From positions 2,542,001 through 2,606,000 of the forward strand of contig CM057058.1 of NCBI GenBank assembly GCA_029945375.1: a stretch of 64,000 nucleotides of DNA. Direction: 5' to 3'. The DNA is from Agaricus subrufescens (lineage: Eukaryota; Basidiomycota; Agaricomycetes; Agaricales; Agaricaceae). The notes under the pieces are model-generated. The model was not told the DNA's origin. It did no database searches and saw only the letters and a list, made by a program, of their open reading frames with translations. Positions 46,051 to 59,010 of the stretch are shown piece after piece. Numbering within the stretch: the stretch's first letter is position 1; each line of letters starts with the position of its first letter. The position numbers and the translations under genes are program-made.

Positions 46051-48111
46051 CTATAGAGCAACCTGTGATAAACCAGCGACCTCAATAACCCCACCAACTA
46101 GATGTAAACTGCCTGTAACAAGCACTTTGACCGATTTAGATCCGTCGTTTATTTTCTTCAGCTGATTAACAGCATGTTCTATAGAAGGCAGAATATGAAT
46201 GTTTTCTTGGGGGTACGTCGGCAGGTCAGAAGACCAAGCCGTAGCAAGCTGATGTTGGACCGGAAGTTTGCTGATTTCAGTGTCGGAAATTGCTTTTGTC
46301 GTCAAATCTGCAACATTGTATCAGAAGATTACAGTGTAGTCGAGAGTAGTCCGACTCGCCTCCTTTGAAGTGACCATCGGCGTAGGTAACATTGGTGCAA
46401 AATATAACGTGCTTGAAAAATGAGGATGGTTCAGAATTCCTCAAATTTGATTGAGCCGCTATTTTAGCCTTCATTTCAGCGAGTAAATTTGGACCCGAGC
46501 GGCCGCTCGTGCAGTTGAAAATCAAGACCCTCTTTATTGAAGAACTACTTGTAGTCAGTCTCATAGAGAATGCGGGTACTTGTTACTCACAGAGTTTCTT
46601 GGGCACCAAAGCCGACATCAGGGTTAAGAAACCAGTCCATACAGCAGTCCAAGCTTTCCAATGTATGTGCACCGTCTAAATACCAGGTGAGGCTCCTTTC
46701 GGTAGGATCGGGGACAATTTGACAGCGGCCCGGCCACTTGGCAGCACGCAAACCCTCGACAAATGTCTGTGGAAGCTCTGTTTTGTCATCAAGAGCGTTT
46801 TGTTTCTCTAGGAATGTACGGGAAAGTTCGACCGCTAATGTGGCGTTTTCATATTGGTGTTTTCCGGCTAAGCCTACATCACAATAAGATGCAAATTAAG
46901 GTGAAGTAAACCCTTTCTTACCTAGCGGGATTTTGGACAAGTCACCAGAAGTCTGTACGACAGTAAACGAGGATGCCTGCCATATGATGAATTCAACCTG
47001 TCGGTCAATGTTACAACAATCTTACTTGGAGTTCCTGCGCTCGTTCTTCAAGAACCTTCATTCCTTCTTGTGGCTGGCGAACTGAAAATGCCGGTACACC
47101 CTCCTACAAACTTGTTTGGTATGTGCCGATGTGTACAGTGACCCGCTGACCTTGAAGATCCCACCCTTTTGCCATGCGATCTCCCCGAGCGTCTTGCCCA
47201 GCACGTTCACATGATCGATGCCTAAAGCTGTAATGCCGGTGACCACTGGCTTAGGGACGATATTTGTGCTGTCGTATGTACCGCCCACTCCAACTTCGAG
47301 AACTGTTGCATCCACTTTCAATTCCTGGAAGGCATGGAAAGCAAGGAGGGTCATGAAGCGAAAATAGCCTGGCATGAGGGACGTGTGGGACAGTTTTCGC
47401 TGTTGAAATATAGTGGTATCAAATGCACAACATCGAGCTTGTAATACTCACCTTGTCATTTGCTTGGAGTCGGTCCCAGACTTCGAAAAAGTATTTGGTA
47501 AAATCCTCCTCAGATATGGGTGCACCATTGATGCGAATCCGTTCCCTAACAGCCACCAGGTGAGGCGATGTGTAGAGGCCTCGAGAGATGTAAGATCCAA
47601 GGAATATCATTGGGCTGGAACAGTCATACCGACTTTCCAGGAAGGTTTTGAGTGTTGTAAAATTGAGTTCACAAAGGCGCTTGTGGACCCTTTGCCTTTT
47701 GTGCCAGTTATATGGATAACATTTAATTTATTGAGATCGTCAGGCTAACAGGACGTGGCAAGGTCAAGGCGGAAGTCGTGATGTGTAAGTGGCCGGACAT
47801 ACGGTGTAACCAATCCTGTCCAGGTATTCCAACATCTCGGGGATAGCAAACTCGCTTGAGCGGCCACCAGAGGCTCGGACAGCCTCAAGCGTGGCAGCAT
47901 TAGACTGGAGGCTGTTGAGATGGTCAACAGCATCGCGATAGGTTTTTTGAGAGGACATGGCACGATGTGGAGGGCGCTTAACGATAAGACGATGTCTAAT
48001 GAAAAGCGATAGGGACAATCTAGGTAGTCCCCACCCACATGCCTTGACAGCAATAATAGACATGGCCTCTGTCACAGACGCGTCCGTGACAAACGTGACT
48101 TTCCTTGACAT
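46051..48111 (-). CDS. MET7: Folylpolyglutamate synthase
   Basis: FPGS adds glutamates to folates using ATP, retaining them in cytosol and mitochondria. The core is VIHITGTKGKGSTSAFVNSI (P-loop GTKGKGS), GLYTSPHLVAVRERIRING, ATVLEVGVGGTYDSTNIVPK, PVVTGITALGIDHVNVLGKT, GEIAWQKGGIFK, GLAGKHQYENATLAVELSRT, WYLDGAHTLESLDCCMDWF and, near the end, KVLVTGSLHLVGGVIEVAGL. About eight introns are present. Two in-frame starts exist: ATG 48111 gives a basic, hydroxylated leader (MSRKVTFVTDASVTEAMSII...) typical of a mitochondrial presequence, and ATG 47958 starts MSSQKTYRDAVDHLNSLQSN, the cytosolic form. This mirrors the known dual forms of FPGS. ATG 48111 is only 44 bp from the divergent BRCT gene. Confidence 0.92.
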
Positions 48112-48155
48112 ATGTCGTGAGCCTGAGACAAGTCAGAAACCAACATATAACTTGC

Positions 48156-49168
48156 ATGGAGCGCTATTTCCCCAAGGTAGCCAAAACCTCGCAGAGTGAC
48201 AGAAAAAAGTCAAGATTTCATCCGTATAAACCTCAACTTCCGTCCCAAGAAGCGGATACGTTTAGTATGTCCGATCCTTATTGCGTCACTCTCAAATTCC
48301 TAAGTGTGCTGGAGGCAATCGTTCTGTGTCGAAAGTCACCGTGAAAGAAATCAACCGGAGCTTACTCAACAATCTCTCGGATGTCCATAATCCGATAACG
48401 CATTCGGACGCGAAAGATCGGGCGGGTCAATCTATTGCTATCTGTACCCGTCCTCCCTTCGATAACTGAACCTCTACAGACCGAGTCGTATCTATCTCAA
48501 CTGGGCACCAAATAAGTGAAGAACGGCCCAACCGCACCTTATATTTACAACATCGGGAACTCAAGTTAAAGATGCAACAAGGATTAGGCTCCAACTCCGG
48601 TGGCGTTCTGCGGTCAGTACGCGCTTACCTCAGTGGGTACCTGAACGGCACAACGGATATCGAGATGAAGAGAATAATCACTGAAGCCGGCGGTCAGACT
48701 GTGTAAGTGATACATTATGAGCCAGATTCCATACTAACCCTCCTCTTGATCAGTATGGTGCCCAACCAGTGCACTCACATCATCACTTCTCAATGGTTGA
48801 GCGGTTCTAAAACACATCGTATATTGACCACCAAAATGAAAAATTTGCCGTTGGTGGTCCGGCCTGAGTGGATTCTCGACTCTATCGCCAAGGGAAAGCG
48901 GCAGCCAGAAAGAAAATACAGCATATCTATCGACCATACCAACAAGTTTAATGTATGCCCACCATAGAGATACCCCGATCTTTCCTGTTGTTCGTGAGAG
49001 CCAGCCACCCATGCATTTTCTAAAGAAATTGTCAGTCAGAATTACAGAACAAGCACAGCAGAAAATGGAGGAAGAGTATCAGGGCGAACACAAGCGTATA
49101 TAGAGTCGCCACTGTGTTTATCGTCAAAGAAAACTAGGTCTGGTGCACAGCAAAAACGCTCATCATGA
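48156..49168 (+). CDS. BRCT-domain protein (REV1-like BRCT)
   Basis: The start, MERYFPKVAKTSQSDRKKSR, is followed by a disordered middle over two or three exons. One BRCT domain follows: VRAYLSGYLNGTTDIEMKRI, ITEAGGQTV, PNQCTHIITSQWLSGSKTHR, KNLPLVVRPEWILDSIAKGK and RQPERKYSI. The SGSKTH and the VxPEWxxDSIxxGKR wording are close to REV1's BRCT, but no polymerase domain follows, because the next gene starts 257 bp downstream. The last exon is uncertain: an AATTAC acceptor gives a stop at 49168, and the next AG gives a stop near 49135. It is probably a short BRCT-only DNA-damage protein. The middle exons are the least sure part. Confidence 0.75.
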
Positions 49169-49424
49169 AAAGAGAGAGGGAGAAATTACGCACCATAACA
49201 CAGATGTCGTTTTTTTTCTGTGGCTGGCCGAGCAAATATACCTGGGCTTGCATAATTATTTCCCACGACCTACCGGGGATTTCGATGTCACGACTTTCAG
49301 GCGCTCATGCCATAGTCCTCGGCAATCCTGAGTTAAGCGTTACTTCTCTTCTTCAGTTCTCGTATCCAAAAAGGCCCCGAATACCAACTCTCTCTTTCTT
49401 CTCAGCGCTGCTCCTGTGGCCTTC

Positions 49425-52400
49425 ATGCATCATATCTTTAGCCCCAATCACGTGCAACTCCTCAACGCCTGTTATCCAACCTCCTCTGCTCTTCTGAACG
49501 CTGGCCCTAACTATGCACCCAACTCTCACGAACTAAGCCGACTAACATACTATGCGTAAGTTAATCTCTCTCTCGAAAGCTTGCAGCTAATTATCTATCT
49601 CGTGTAGGTCTAATAACCGAGGTAAACTGACGAAACTAGGAGCCGAGCTAGAGAAGCGGCTGAAGACAGAGTGCCGCAAAACACGGAATGGAAATCTGCG
49701 TATGAGAGCGTGAGTTCATATAGGATTCTTGTCCAGCTTCTGAATCTAACATGGAGAAGATCCCTTCTTATCACCCTCTCAATATTTCGCGCCCTAGCAG
49801 AGTGCAAACGTGATATAGCACTACTATCACCCTCTCTAGTAGCTTCAGTTGAAATAACCCTCTCTTCTTTGCGCTCAGACCTTGAAGTTACCGTCAGGGC
49901 GACAGGAGTGGTAGGCCATGACCTCTCTATCATGTCAAGTCGTTAATTCTGCTCTTAGTTCACTGCTTGGACCACATACACCGACGGCCATCTTATAGGT
50001 GCAGATAATACCCTCACTGAAAATTACCTTTCCTCTCTGCGTGCTTTTGCTTCTCTCAGTGGCAGCGATATTGCTGACCCCGAAACCCGAAATAGGTCTG
50101 TCTGATGGCACAATGAACACCGCATCTGTTGACAGTTACGTAGAGCGAGGTTGATTGGACTTATCGCACTCACCGCTGCTCTGAGCTCAGAAGCCCTGTA
50201 TAATGATTTCGTTCAATTTCGAGCACAAATTTCTATTATTCTGAAGCCAATCCTTTCTATCCTCTTTCAATCCGATGTCGCAACTCTCGCTGAACAGTAT
50301 GTTTCTAAATTACGTGCTTTTTGGTTCCAATCTCATGCGAGTAGAGCCGCCGAAATCAAGGAAAGGGACACTTTATCCCCATCACTTGCGGAATTCCGCA
50401 ATCACCCAGCCAATGAACGACGAGCCGCTTCGATTCACATCCATGTCGATGGTGATAAAGGCCCATCAAATAAAGAAGTATCAGAGGCAGCCCTTGGTGC
50501 TTTGTTTTCACTCCTCACTCACGCGAACAGTCCTCAGTTGGGGTTCATCATGCAATCCACGTGCGATAACCTCGACGAGCTGGGAGGCTGGACCAAAGTT
50601 GACCATTGCTGTTGGCTCGCTCAAAATATCGCGGATTGGGCACAATATCAATATCGTTATGTTGTCCCTACCTGGTTGGTGGAACGCTTGGTTGAGCATC
50701 AGAGCTCGACTGTGGTCACACCTATGCGCCAAGCACTTGCGACTATGGTCACCACTGTCCTCAGCTCCCCAACTCAAATGATCAACCTTTCGTCTTCCGA
50801 TATACTTTCGAACCTTACAACCATCCTTCTCCGTCGATCATCCGTAGACCCCGAGGACGCCTTAATACCTTTGATGGAGCGTTGTATAGCGTCCCTAGGT
50901 GCCCATGTTTACTATTCGGACCAAATCCAGGATTTAGCAGTACGTGACAAAATATGACCTTTCCATTCTCGTTTGACCTTTAATTTCCAGGGAGAACTTA
51001 TAACCCGCCTAGTCACAGTTGAAATACAAGGTGTTTCGCCTCAAGGAAAACACAGTTTTTCCCGTTCACGCTCAACTGCCATTCGTGCCATCTTATCTGG
51101 CCTTTCGGGCCTAATCGAAACCGCCAACAAATCTGATACCGTGGCTCTTAATAACGCACAAAGCAAATCGCGATCCAACTCGCCCACCGCCAATCGCTCC
51201 AGTCGAGACCTCCCTGACGATGCTCGTACTGCCAGGAGGACTCGAGTCCCGGCCGATATTTGGCAGGATACGCTGAGCTTAATATGTGATCGCGACGCTT
51301 TTGTGAGGATGAGTTACACCAATACTCTGATCTACTACATCACCCATGAGATGCCGAAATACGGAGACTCTCCTAGTTCTGATGGTACCAGAAAAGCCCG
51401 GAAACTCGCAGAAGGACCTATTGTTCAAGCCGTTAAGGCAAGTGCGTTCCTGCATCCGGGCGATACCACCTGCAAACTCTTGCACACACTATATGCTTAC
51501 TACTATACGGCCTTGACATGCCCTGTATTTGGCCTCACCTCGCACTCTTCACCTTCGGGTACGGTCATTGAACCTACTGCCAATGTTTCAATCCACGTGG
51601 AGAGTTTGAACGATACATCAGATATACAGCGGCGTCCCTCGATCTCGCCATCTCAGGGTACCAGCAGGCCATCTTTCTCGATATCACAAGGGCCGCGTGA
51701 CAAAAAAGTACATATGATTCACCAATACTTGAAACGTGCTCCGAGCCGAATTTCAACTTCTCCGGCCGCGTCCCATAACGACATTCAAAATGCATTAAGG
51801 GTACTTCGAGCTGTTCAGGAACAAGTTCCTATCAGAGCATTGCTCGCAAGTGTCCCAATGCTCCTGGCACTCCAGCAGGCCACCAGGGCCTGTCACGAAA
51901 ATTCCGATATCCTCAGATGGGTCTTAGCCATTGACGAGATGTTGACAAGGATCTGGCATAATATAGGGACAGTTTGGAATGTACCCGAGGTGGTACAAAT
52001 GGCAGAACAGGTACAATGGTTCCTTCAATATCGAGGCATATTATCTCATCTCTTTGCAGTCACTTGAAACGATGAAAGTGTCTTTTATTACACAAAAACC
52101 GCCTTTGTCCGAGGATACTTTTATCACCTTACAGGAATACTCTTGGAACCAAAGTACAACCTGGGTTCCCATCGACGGAGAGATGGCCCTTCGCGCTATT
52201 ATTTCGAATGAAACTGTTTTGAGCACTTTAAACCTCGATCGCGAAACATTGTCTCGCCGTCTTACAATTCCATGGACTCCCGAAGCTGCTCTGAACGATC
52301 GTAAGCTACTTTGTTTCTTACACGACTTCCCAGAGTTCATTATTTGTTCAGTTGAAAGAATGCCCGGCTTTGAGTCTACGATAAGTGGCGATGGCGTTTC

Positions 52401-52770
52401 GCCCCTGCTCAAGATCTCACCCGCCTTGATGCATATGAATAATGTGTCACTTCAGAGCCTATCCAGATCGACGCGTGGCCTCGGGGTTACTGATCTCCGT
52501 GAAGCTTTGGAAGGGAGGAGTAGTATGTCGAATCCTGCATTGGCCAGGCCACCCTCCATATCTACGCTGGATCACGTATCGTCACTTGCCAGTGGAGAGA
52601 ATGGTATTCGATTAACCCGATCTCGCTCGAGAAATCGCTCCAAAAAACACGGACATCCGGCTGGTGCAGGAGATGTGCGGGATGTATTATCAAAGCTAGG
52701 GATTGGGAAGCAAAATGGGAATCTTCTCAAAGCATCGTTTTCTGCAGTACAGAAACCGGACCGGCGATAG
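49425..52770 (+). CDS. EFR3: Efr3-type plasma membrane anchor of PI4-kinase Stt4
   Basis: Efr3 anchors Stt4 (PI4KIIIalpha) and Ypp1 to the plasma membrane. The N-terminus, MHHIFSPNHVQLLNACYP, is followed by the basic APNSHELSRLTYYASNNRGK and LTKLGAELEKRLKTEC, matching the membrane-binding Efr3 start. A long helical-repeat body follows with LLITLSIFRALAECKRDIAL, ITTLIGADNTL-like (here GHLIGADNTLTENYLSSLRA), RARLIGLIALTAALSSEALY and QSDVATLAEQYVSKLRAF. A Ser-rich middle (KSRSNSPTANRSSRD) precedes a second helical part. The C-terminus is basic (SRSRNRSKKHGHPAGAGDVR) and ends SAVQKPDRR. About seven introns are present. Confidence 0.85.
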
Positions 52771-53027
52771 TTTCTTTGTTTACTCTGACCTAGTCTCCAC
52801 TTTCTTTACTACTTTGGACACAATCGCATTCGTTTGTTTTCGCATAATTAATCTTTAATAACGAACTATCGTTCCAGAGGACCAGAGCTGAAGTACTTGT
52901 CAAAGCACGTGAGATCGGATATCTCGTTTCGCAACCGACGGTATTTGACTTAGCATCTACATAGTCAATTACAAAAGATTCATCTTTCAACAACACCTCG
53001 CCAATACAGAGTCCGAAGGCCTAGGGT

Positions 53028-56000
53028 ATGGTACCGTCAGACGACATCTCAGCCCATATTCGATTCCTCGTTTCCTATAATGGAGATGGTTCTGACAACG
53101 TTCGGTCTGACATCCATCAATGGCTTCTGTATGATTTCTATTCAATGCCAGCGGCGACTTGACTCTAAAAAACAATATAGACTGAATCAGGGCACGTCTC
53201 AAGACAACTTGTATGAACGCGGACATGACGAAGGTGGCTCAGATGTTGGCGACTCGATACTGGATGTGTACTTGGATGATGGAGCGGGAAAGGAAAACGA
53301 CGGACTTATGGCAAGACTACTGAAGTATGCCTGTTCGCGTATCTATTCGGGTAAAGACATTCTTGACTGAGGGTCACACGTTGCAGGATTCCCGATCATA
53401 GTACCTTGATACCACTCATCCATGGTCTTCTCTCTTCTCGAGATCCCAAAGATGCTATATCCGAACAAATGGCTGAACTCGTCGGCTTCGATAATCTCGA
53501 CTTAGCAATGGAGTTATTAGACAAACGCGAGATGTATAAGTCAACAGTAAGTCTGTTACTCTTTACCTACTATAACGTACTCAGCAATGTATGAACCTTG
53601 TCAGATCTCTCGCTATTTGTCTCAAGAAGGTTCGAATTCTCGAGGCGGAGAGCTTCGTAACAAACCAGGTTTTTCTTTCTACAAGTTCCTTGTCATTCAC
53701 CCTGATTATGTTTCTATTCTAATAGATGTTAAATCTACGGACCTTTCATCTGAAGCTGCACGCAAGCGGATGGAGAGGCAGTTCCAGGATAATGCAGGAA
53801 GGGCCCTGTTTTCACGACCTATGGTATGCAGATTTCTCCTTCAGGTCCTCAAGTTCATAAAGCTTACCTACATCCTTCAGCAAGAGGAAGCGGAAGTTCT
53901 TCCACACGTTTATAGCTCTTCTGGGCTCTCCCAGAACAACGTGTTATCGCATACAGGACAAAGATATCTACTACCCCTCGGAACAGAACGAAAAGACTAC
54001 GAGGTTTGTTAAGTTGGCCGCGGAATGGGAAGTAGAGACTCACACTCGACTTTAGGAATATGAAGAAGTCATAGTGCCGCCTGCTAAACCTGTCCCTCCC
54101 AAATCAACGGAGCGTAGGATCCCGATTTCTGAGCTTGATCCCCTAGCACGGGGTTGTTTTCCGGTAAGCTAATAAATGGCTACGACGGCCAATTACCCTC
54201 ACTTAGGATATGTTTAGGGCTACCAATCACTGAATCGTATCCAATCTATCGTCTATTCCACGGCCTACGGTACAAATGAAAATATGCTGATTTGCGGTAT
54301 CCACATTCGAATGTGATTTTAATTTGAAACTAATTCGATCTTATTTAGCTCCCACTGGTGCGGTATGGGCACTCTCACCCAGTCAGTATGCTAGCTGAAG
54401 CAATCATCACAGGGCAAGACAGATGTGGCAATGCTCACGATTCTGCGTGTCATCGATCAGCATCGCTCCCAGTGTTCCTCCAAGGAGGAAATCCCCTCCT
54501 CGATACGCAAGAACGACTTCAAAATCATCTATGTGTATGCATACTTTTTGCCTTTCCTCTGTATCCTACTAATATCACCTGAAAGTGCACCTATGAAAGC
54601 TTTAGCTGCAGAAATTGTTAGAAAATTGGGAAAGCGCCTCCGCTGGTTATCTATCGAAGTCCGGGAACTAACAGGTATATCTTTCACGAAAAGGGTTATA
54701 TGAGCTTCAACTGAGCAAAATAGGTGATATGCAAATGACCAAAGCTGAGATTGCCGCCACACAGATCATAGTCACGACACCGGAAAAGTGGGATGTAGTG
54801 ACAAGGAAACCTACAGGTGAGGGGGAGCTTGCATCTGTGAGGACGATCAATTCTATTTGTTATGATTGGTACACTAAGTCAGTATATCTAAGAGCTTAAA
54901 GTTACTCATCATCGACGAGGTACATCTACTGAACGATGATCGGGGCGCCGTCATAGAAACCATTGTTGCGAGGACGCTTAGACAGGTCAGGAACGAATTG
55001 CCTTTTCGAAAATTTTACTGACGAAGGGTAGGTGGAATCCAGCCAATCAGTCATCCGTGTAGTGGGTTTGAGTGCCACCCTTCCTAACTTTATAGATGTG
55101 GCGGAATTCTTAAGGTGAGCTAACGTTCATATATACAGCCAATCCAACTCAGCTGGGTTATAGTGTATCCCGGTACAAAGGCATGTTTTACTTCGACTCA
55201 TCTTTTCGCCCCATCCCTCTTGAACAACATTTTCTGGGCGTCAGGGGAAAACCTGGAAGCGTTGCTGCACGCAGGAACCTCGACCGAGTTACGTTTGAGA
55301 AAGTTTCGGACTTGGTCGCACAGGGACATCAAGTCATGGTATTTGTTCATGCTCGCAAAGAGACGGTAAAAGCTGCTATGGAACTCAAAGAAGCTTCGAT
55401 CGCAGGTGGAAGTATAGACGATTTCAGCTGTCAGGAGCATCCACAATGGGAGCTATTCCGGCGAGAGATAAGCAGTTCGCGAAACAAGGAGATGAAGCAA
55501 CTATTCGATCACGGTTTCGGTATCCACCATGCAGGAATGTTGCGGTCGGATAGGAACCTGATGGAGAAGTTATTTGAGGCTAAAGCGATTAAAGTGCGAA
55601 ATCATCTTTACTGGGCCGTATGAATATTCATACAAACAAACTAGGTCCTATGTTGCACCGCTACTCTAGCATGGGGAGTCAATCTGCCTGCGCATGCCGG
55701 TAAGTCTTCAATGGTTTTGGTCTTACTCAAGTTTATGTATAAGATTGTTCTAGTCATCATCAAAGGCACACAAGTTTACGATAGTGCGAAGGGCTCTTTC
55801 GTAGATCTGTCGGTCTTAGATGTCCTGCAAGTTTTTGGCCGAGCGGGAAGACCTGGGCTAGAAACGAGTGGAGAAGGTTACATCTGCACAGGCCATGATA
55901 AACTTACGCACTACCTTGAGAGTGTCACCTCGCAGGTATGAAATCCGTTTTGTTGTACGTCGATTGAGCTAACGGACATTCAGAATCCTATAGAATCACA

Positions 56001-59000
56001 GTGAGCTTAACTTGTCCCTTGGCCGATATCTCCTCCCATGTATCGTTCTCACATCTTCAAAGATTCCACAAGGGTCTATTTGACGCGCTGAACGCGGAAA
56101 TATCTTTAGGGACAGTAGCGAACCTCCGGGAAGCTGTCCAGTGGCTAGGTTACACTTACCTCTATGTACGGATGAGGAAGAACCCATTCTATTATGGTGC
56201 ATCATTAAACTCTGCCCGCATCCTCTATCTTTAATCTTACTTTCATCTCCAGGGATTCCAAGGGACATTCTTTTGGAAGACCCACAGCTGGGCGCAAAAC
56301 GACAAGAGTTGGTAAAAGTGGCCATCAATAAGCTCTCAGATGTCAAGATGGTTGTCCAGGACCACAGGACCAACAGCTACACGATCACGGAACTTGGAAG
56401 GATCGCTGCCAAGTATTATCTCAGATACACCTCAATTGAAATCTTCAACAAAGAGTTCCGTCCTAGAATGTCTGAAGCTGACATCTTGGCAATGCTTAGT
56501 ATGAGCACTGAGGTAAAATCGATGCGTTATCTCAATGTTCCCTTCGAGTAACCCCGCATTCCCTAGTTTGATCAAATACAACTCCGAGAATCTGAAATGA
56601 AAGAACTTGAACTGCTGCAGGAACGTGCTCCGTGCGACGTTAAGGTAAATTTGACTTCACGTTCACCGAGTCCAATTGACAATGATTGTAAGGGAGGAAT
56701 CGAAACAAGCCAAGGCAAAGTCAATATCCTCCTTCAAGCATACATTTCCCAGGAAATGTTAGACGATTTTGCCCTTGTGTCCGACATGGCCTACGTGGCA
56801 CAGAACAGTGGCCGTATTATTCGAGCTCTCCTCGAGATTGCTCTGAGTCGCAAATGGGCCAACGTATCAAGTGTGCTGATGGGGATGAGTAAAGCTATTG
56901 AAAAAAGACTTTGGCCGTATGAACACCCGCTTCGGCAACTTGATCTCAAAGTTGAGACAATGTATAAGATACAAGAATGGGTGGATGAATGGACCGTTCA
57001 GGAGCTTCTGACTCTTGATGCGGCATCCTTAGGAGAGCTCGTCCATCTCAATGAACCTCAAGGCCAGGCGATCCTGAAAGCTGCGAAAAATCTTCCGTCA
57101 TTGCGCATTGATTATAAATGGAAGCCCCTTGGTGCCGATGTCCTCCGTATCTCGGTTCGCCTTACACGTACGTTTACGTGGAATACTCGCTTACATGGCA
57201 CCGCAGAGCCATTTTGGGTTTGGATAGAGGACCACGAAGCTCTGACGATCCTCCAGCTTGCCCATATCATTGTCCGGTCTACAACCGAAAGCACCCTTCT
57301 TGATTTCATTATCACCATTCCCAATGGCATCACTCCTCCCTTTGTGACGATCCGCGTCATATCTGACCGTTGGATTGGTGCTGAAGACGAGATGCAACTC
57401 CCTCTTGCGTCCCTGACAATGCCCCTATCCTCACAAAGTCATACGCCCTTATTGCCACTTCCTCTTCTCCCCTCTTCTATCATCAAGGACTCTGTTCTGA
57501 GAGCACTTCTTTCAGAACATACGCCCAACTTCAGTGCCATCCAAACACAAGCATACTGGATTCTACTAGAAACTCATCATCACTCCTTGCTGAGCGCGCC
57601 CAGTGGGAGTGGCAAATCTATGATGGCGAAGATTGTCGCATTGTGAGTTCATGTCGTGCTTTTCTTCGCGTGCCTTTTACTTATCAAAGCTCCAGAATGA
57701 CAACACAAACGAAAAATAATGCTTGGGTAATGTATGTCACTCCGCAACAGAGTGCCGCGAATGAAATACATGCGGATCTCCGGCCACTATGTTCTGTGAT
57801 GAACGTCCCACTTGAACTTGTTACATCCTCAAAAGCCTTGCTACGCCCAAAAAACAAGTTGATACGCATTATTTCTGCCAGCAACCTTCTAGCTACATTA
57901 GCTTCAATGGGTCCACAGAAGAATATTCCTGGCTTAAGTCTCGTTGTATGTGACGATCTCGAGCAGCTCGACCCGACGTACGAGTGGGCTTTGTCTCTAC
58001 TCCGACATGCCACCCAATTCCAGCCAACCAGATATATTGGCCTTTCTAACTCTCTTGGTGATCCCGCCGATCTTGCCGACTGGTTGAGTGTTCACCCAAC
58101 TGCGCTTCTTAGCTTTCGACCTCGAGACCGCGATCAAAGTCTCCAATTTAATATCCAAACATTCACCATTCCACACTCGCCTTCGCTATACAAGGCTATG
58201 GCAAAACCTGCTCATTCTGCTATCAGAACCGCCCCTCAAGGAGAAAATGCTATTGTGTTTGTGTCCTCTCAAGGAGCATGTCGGTCGATTGCCCTCGGTC
58301 TCCTTACGCAGTGCATGTTAGAGATGGAATCTCCACGAGGGTATCTTCCTGATAGGATACCTGACGAATACATCGAGCACGTTTGTGCGCGACTAAACGA
58401 CACCTCATTGATAGATTTTATCAGCAAGGGCGTTGGGTTTTTCCATGGTGGCATTAATAAGCACGATCGCTTACTGATGCTTGGGCTCTTTGTCGAGGGA
58501 GCGATACGCGTACTGGTCGTTCCACATGATTCGGCAATGTCGTTACCTGTACGTGCGGCAGTTGTGGTGGTCATGGGCACGCAATATTTTGGCCTACCGG
58601 GAGCATCATCCGATCCCTCGGATCGTCAGCTGCAGGATTACAGCCTCGCTAAAATCGTGCGGATGCAGAGCAGGGCTGTGAGGCATTCCGAAACTGGACG
58701 GTTTTTCTTGTTCTGTCAGGTGGAGGCAAAGGACACGTTGACTCGGTTCTTGAACGATGGACTTCCGCTCGAGTCTGAGCTTTTGGATAGTCCCGTACTG
58801 ATGGAGTGGATGAAAGCACAGAATTTGGACTGGAAGCGGCATAAACAAGATTTGATGGACGTTCTGTCGTTTTCGTTTTTGTCGCGCAGAATCGTGACGA
58901 ACCCGTCTTATTATGATTGCGCTCCGAAAGGCAAGAATGAAAATTTATCACGCATTTTAGATAGGTTGTTGGAGAAGATACCTCAACCTGAGGTACAACT

Positions 59001-59010
59001 GGAAGGGTAG
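53028..59010 (+). CDS. SLH1: Slh1/ASCC3-type dual-cassette RNA helicase
   Basis: Slh1/ASCC3 is the motor of the ribosome-quality-control trigger complex, which splits collided ribosomes. The N-part has [20 protein letters not shown]. Cassette 1 is complete: the P-loop APTGAGKT (spread over three exons, with a 14-nt microexon at 54349-54362), [27 protein letters not shown] (DEVH), [43 protein letters not shown] and [20 protein letters not shown] Sec63-like module follows ([40 protein letters not shown]). Cassette 2 is degenerate: [13 protein letters not shown] is kept, but Walker B reads [10 protein letters not shown] and motif III reads GLSNSLGD. The protein stops at PQPEVQLEG in the second winged helix, with no second Sec63 module. 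About 20 introns are present. Confidence 0.88.
54349..54362 (+). other. 14-nt microexon in the Slh1 P-loop
   Basis: The exon is flanked by ...TTATTTAG before and GTATGG after. Upstream exon CTGATTTGCG plus this 14-nt exon plus downstream GGCAAGACA encode LICAPTGAGKT. Skipping it removes the heart of Walker A and shifts frame. Confidence 0.85.
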
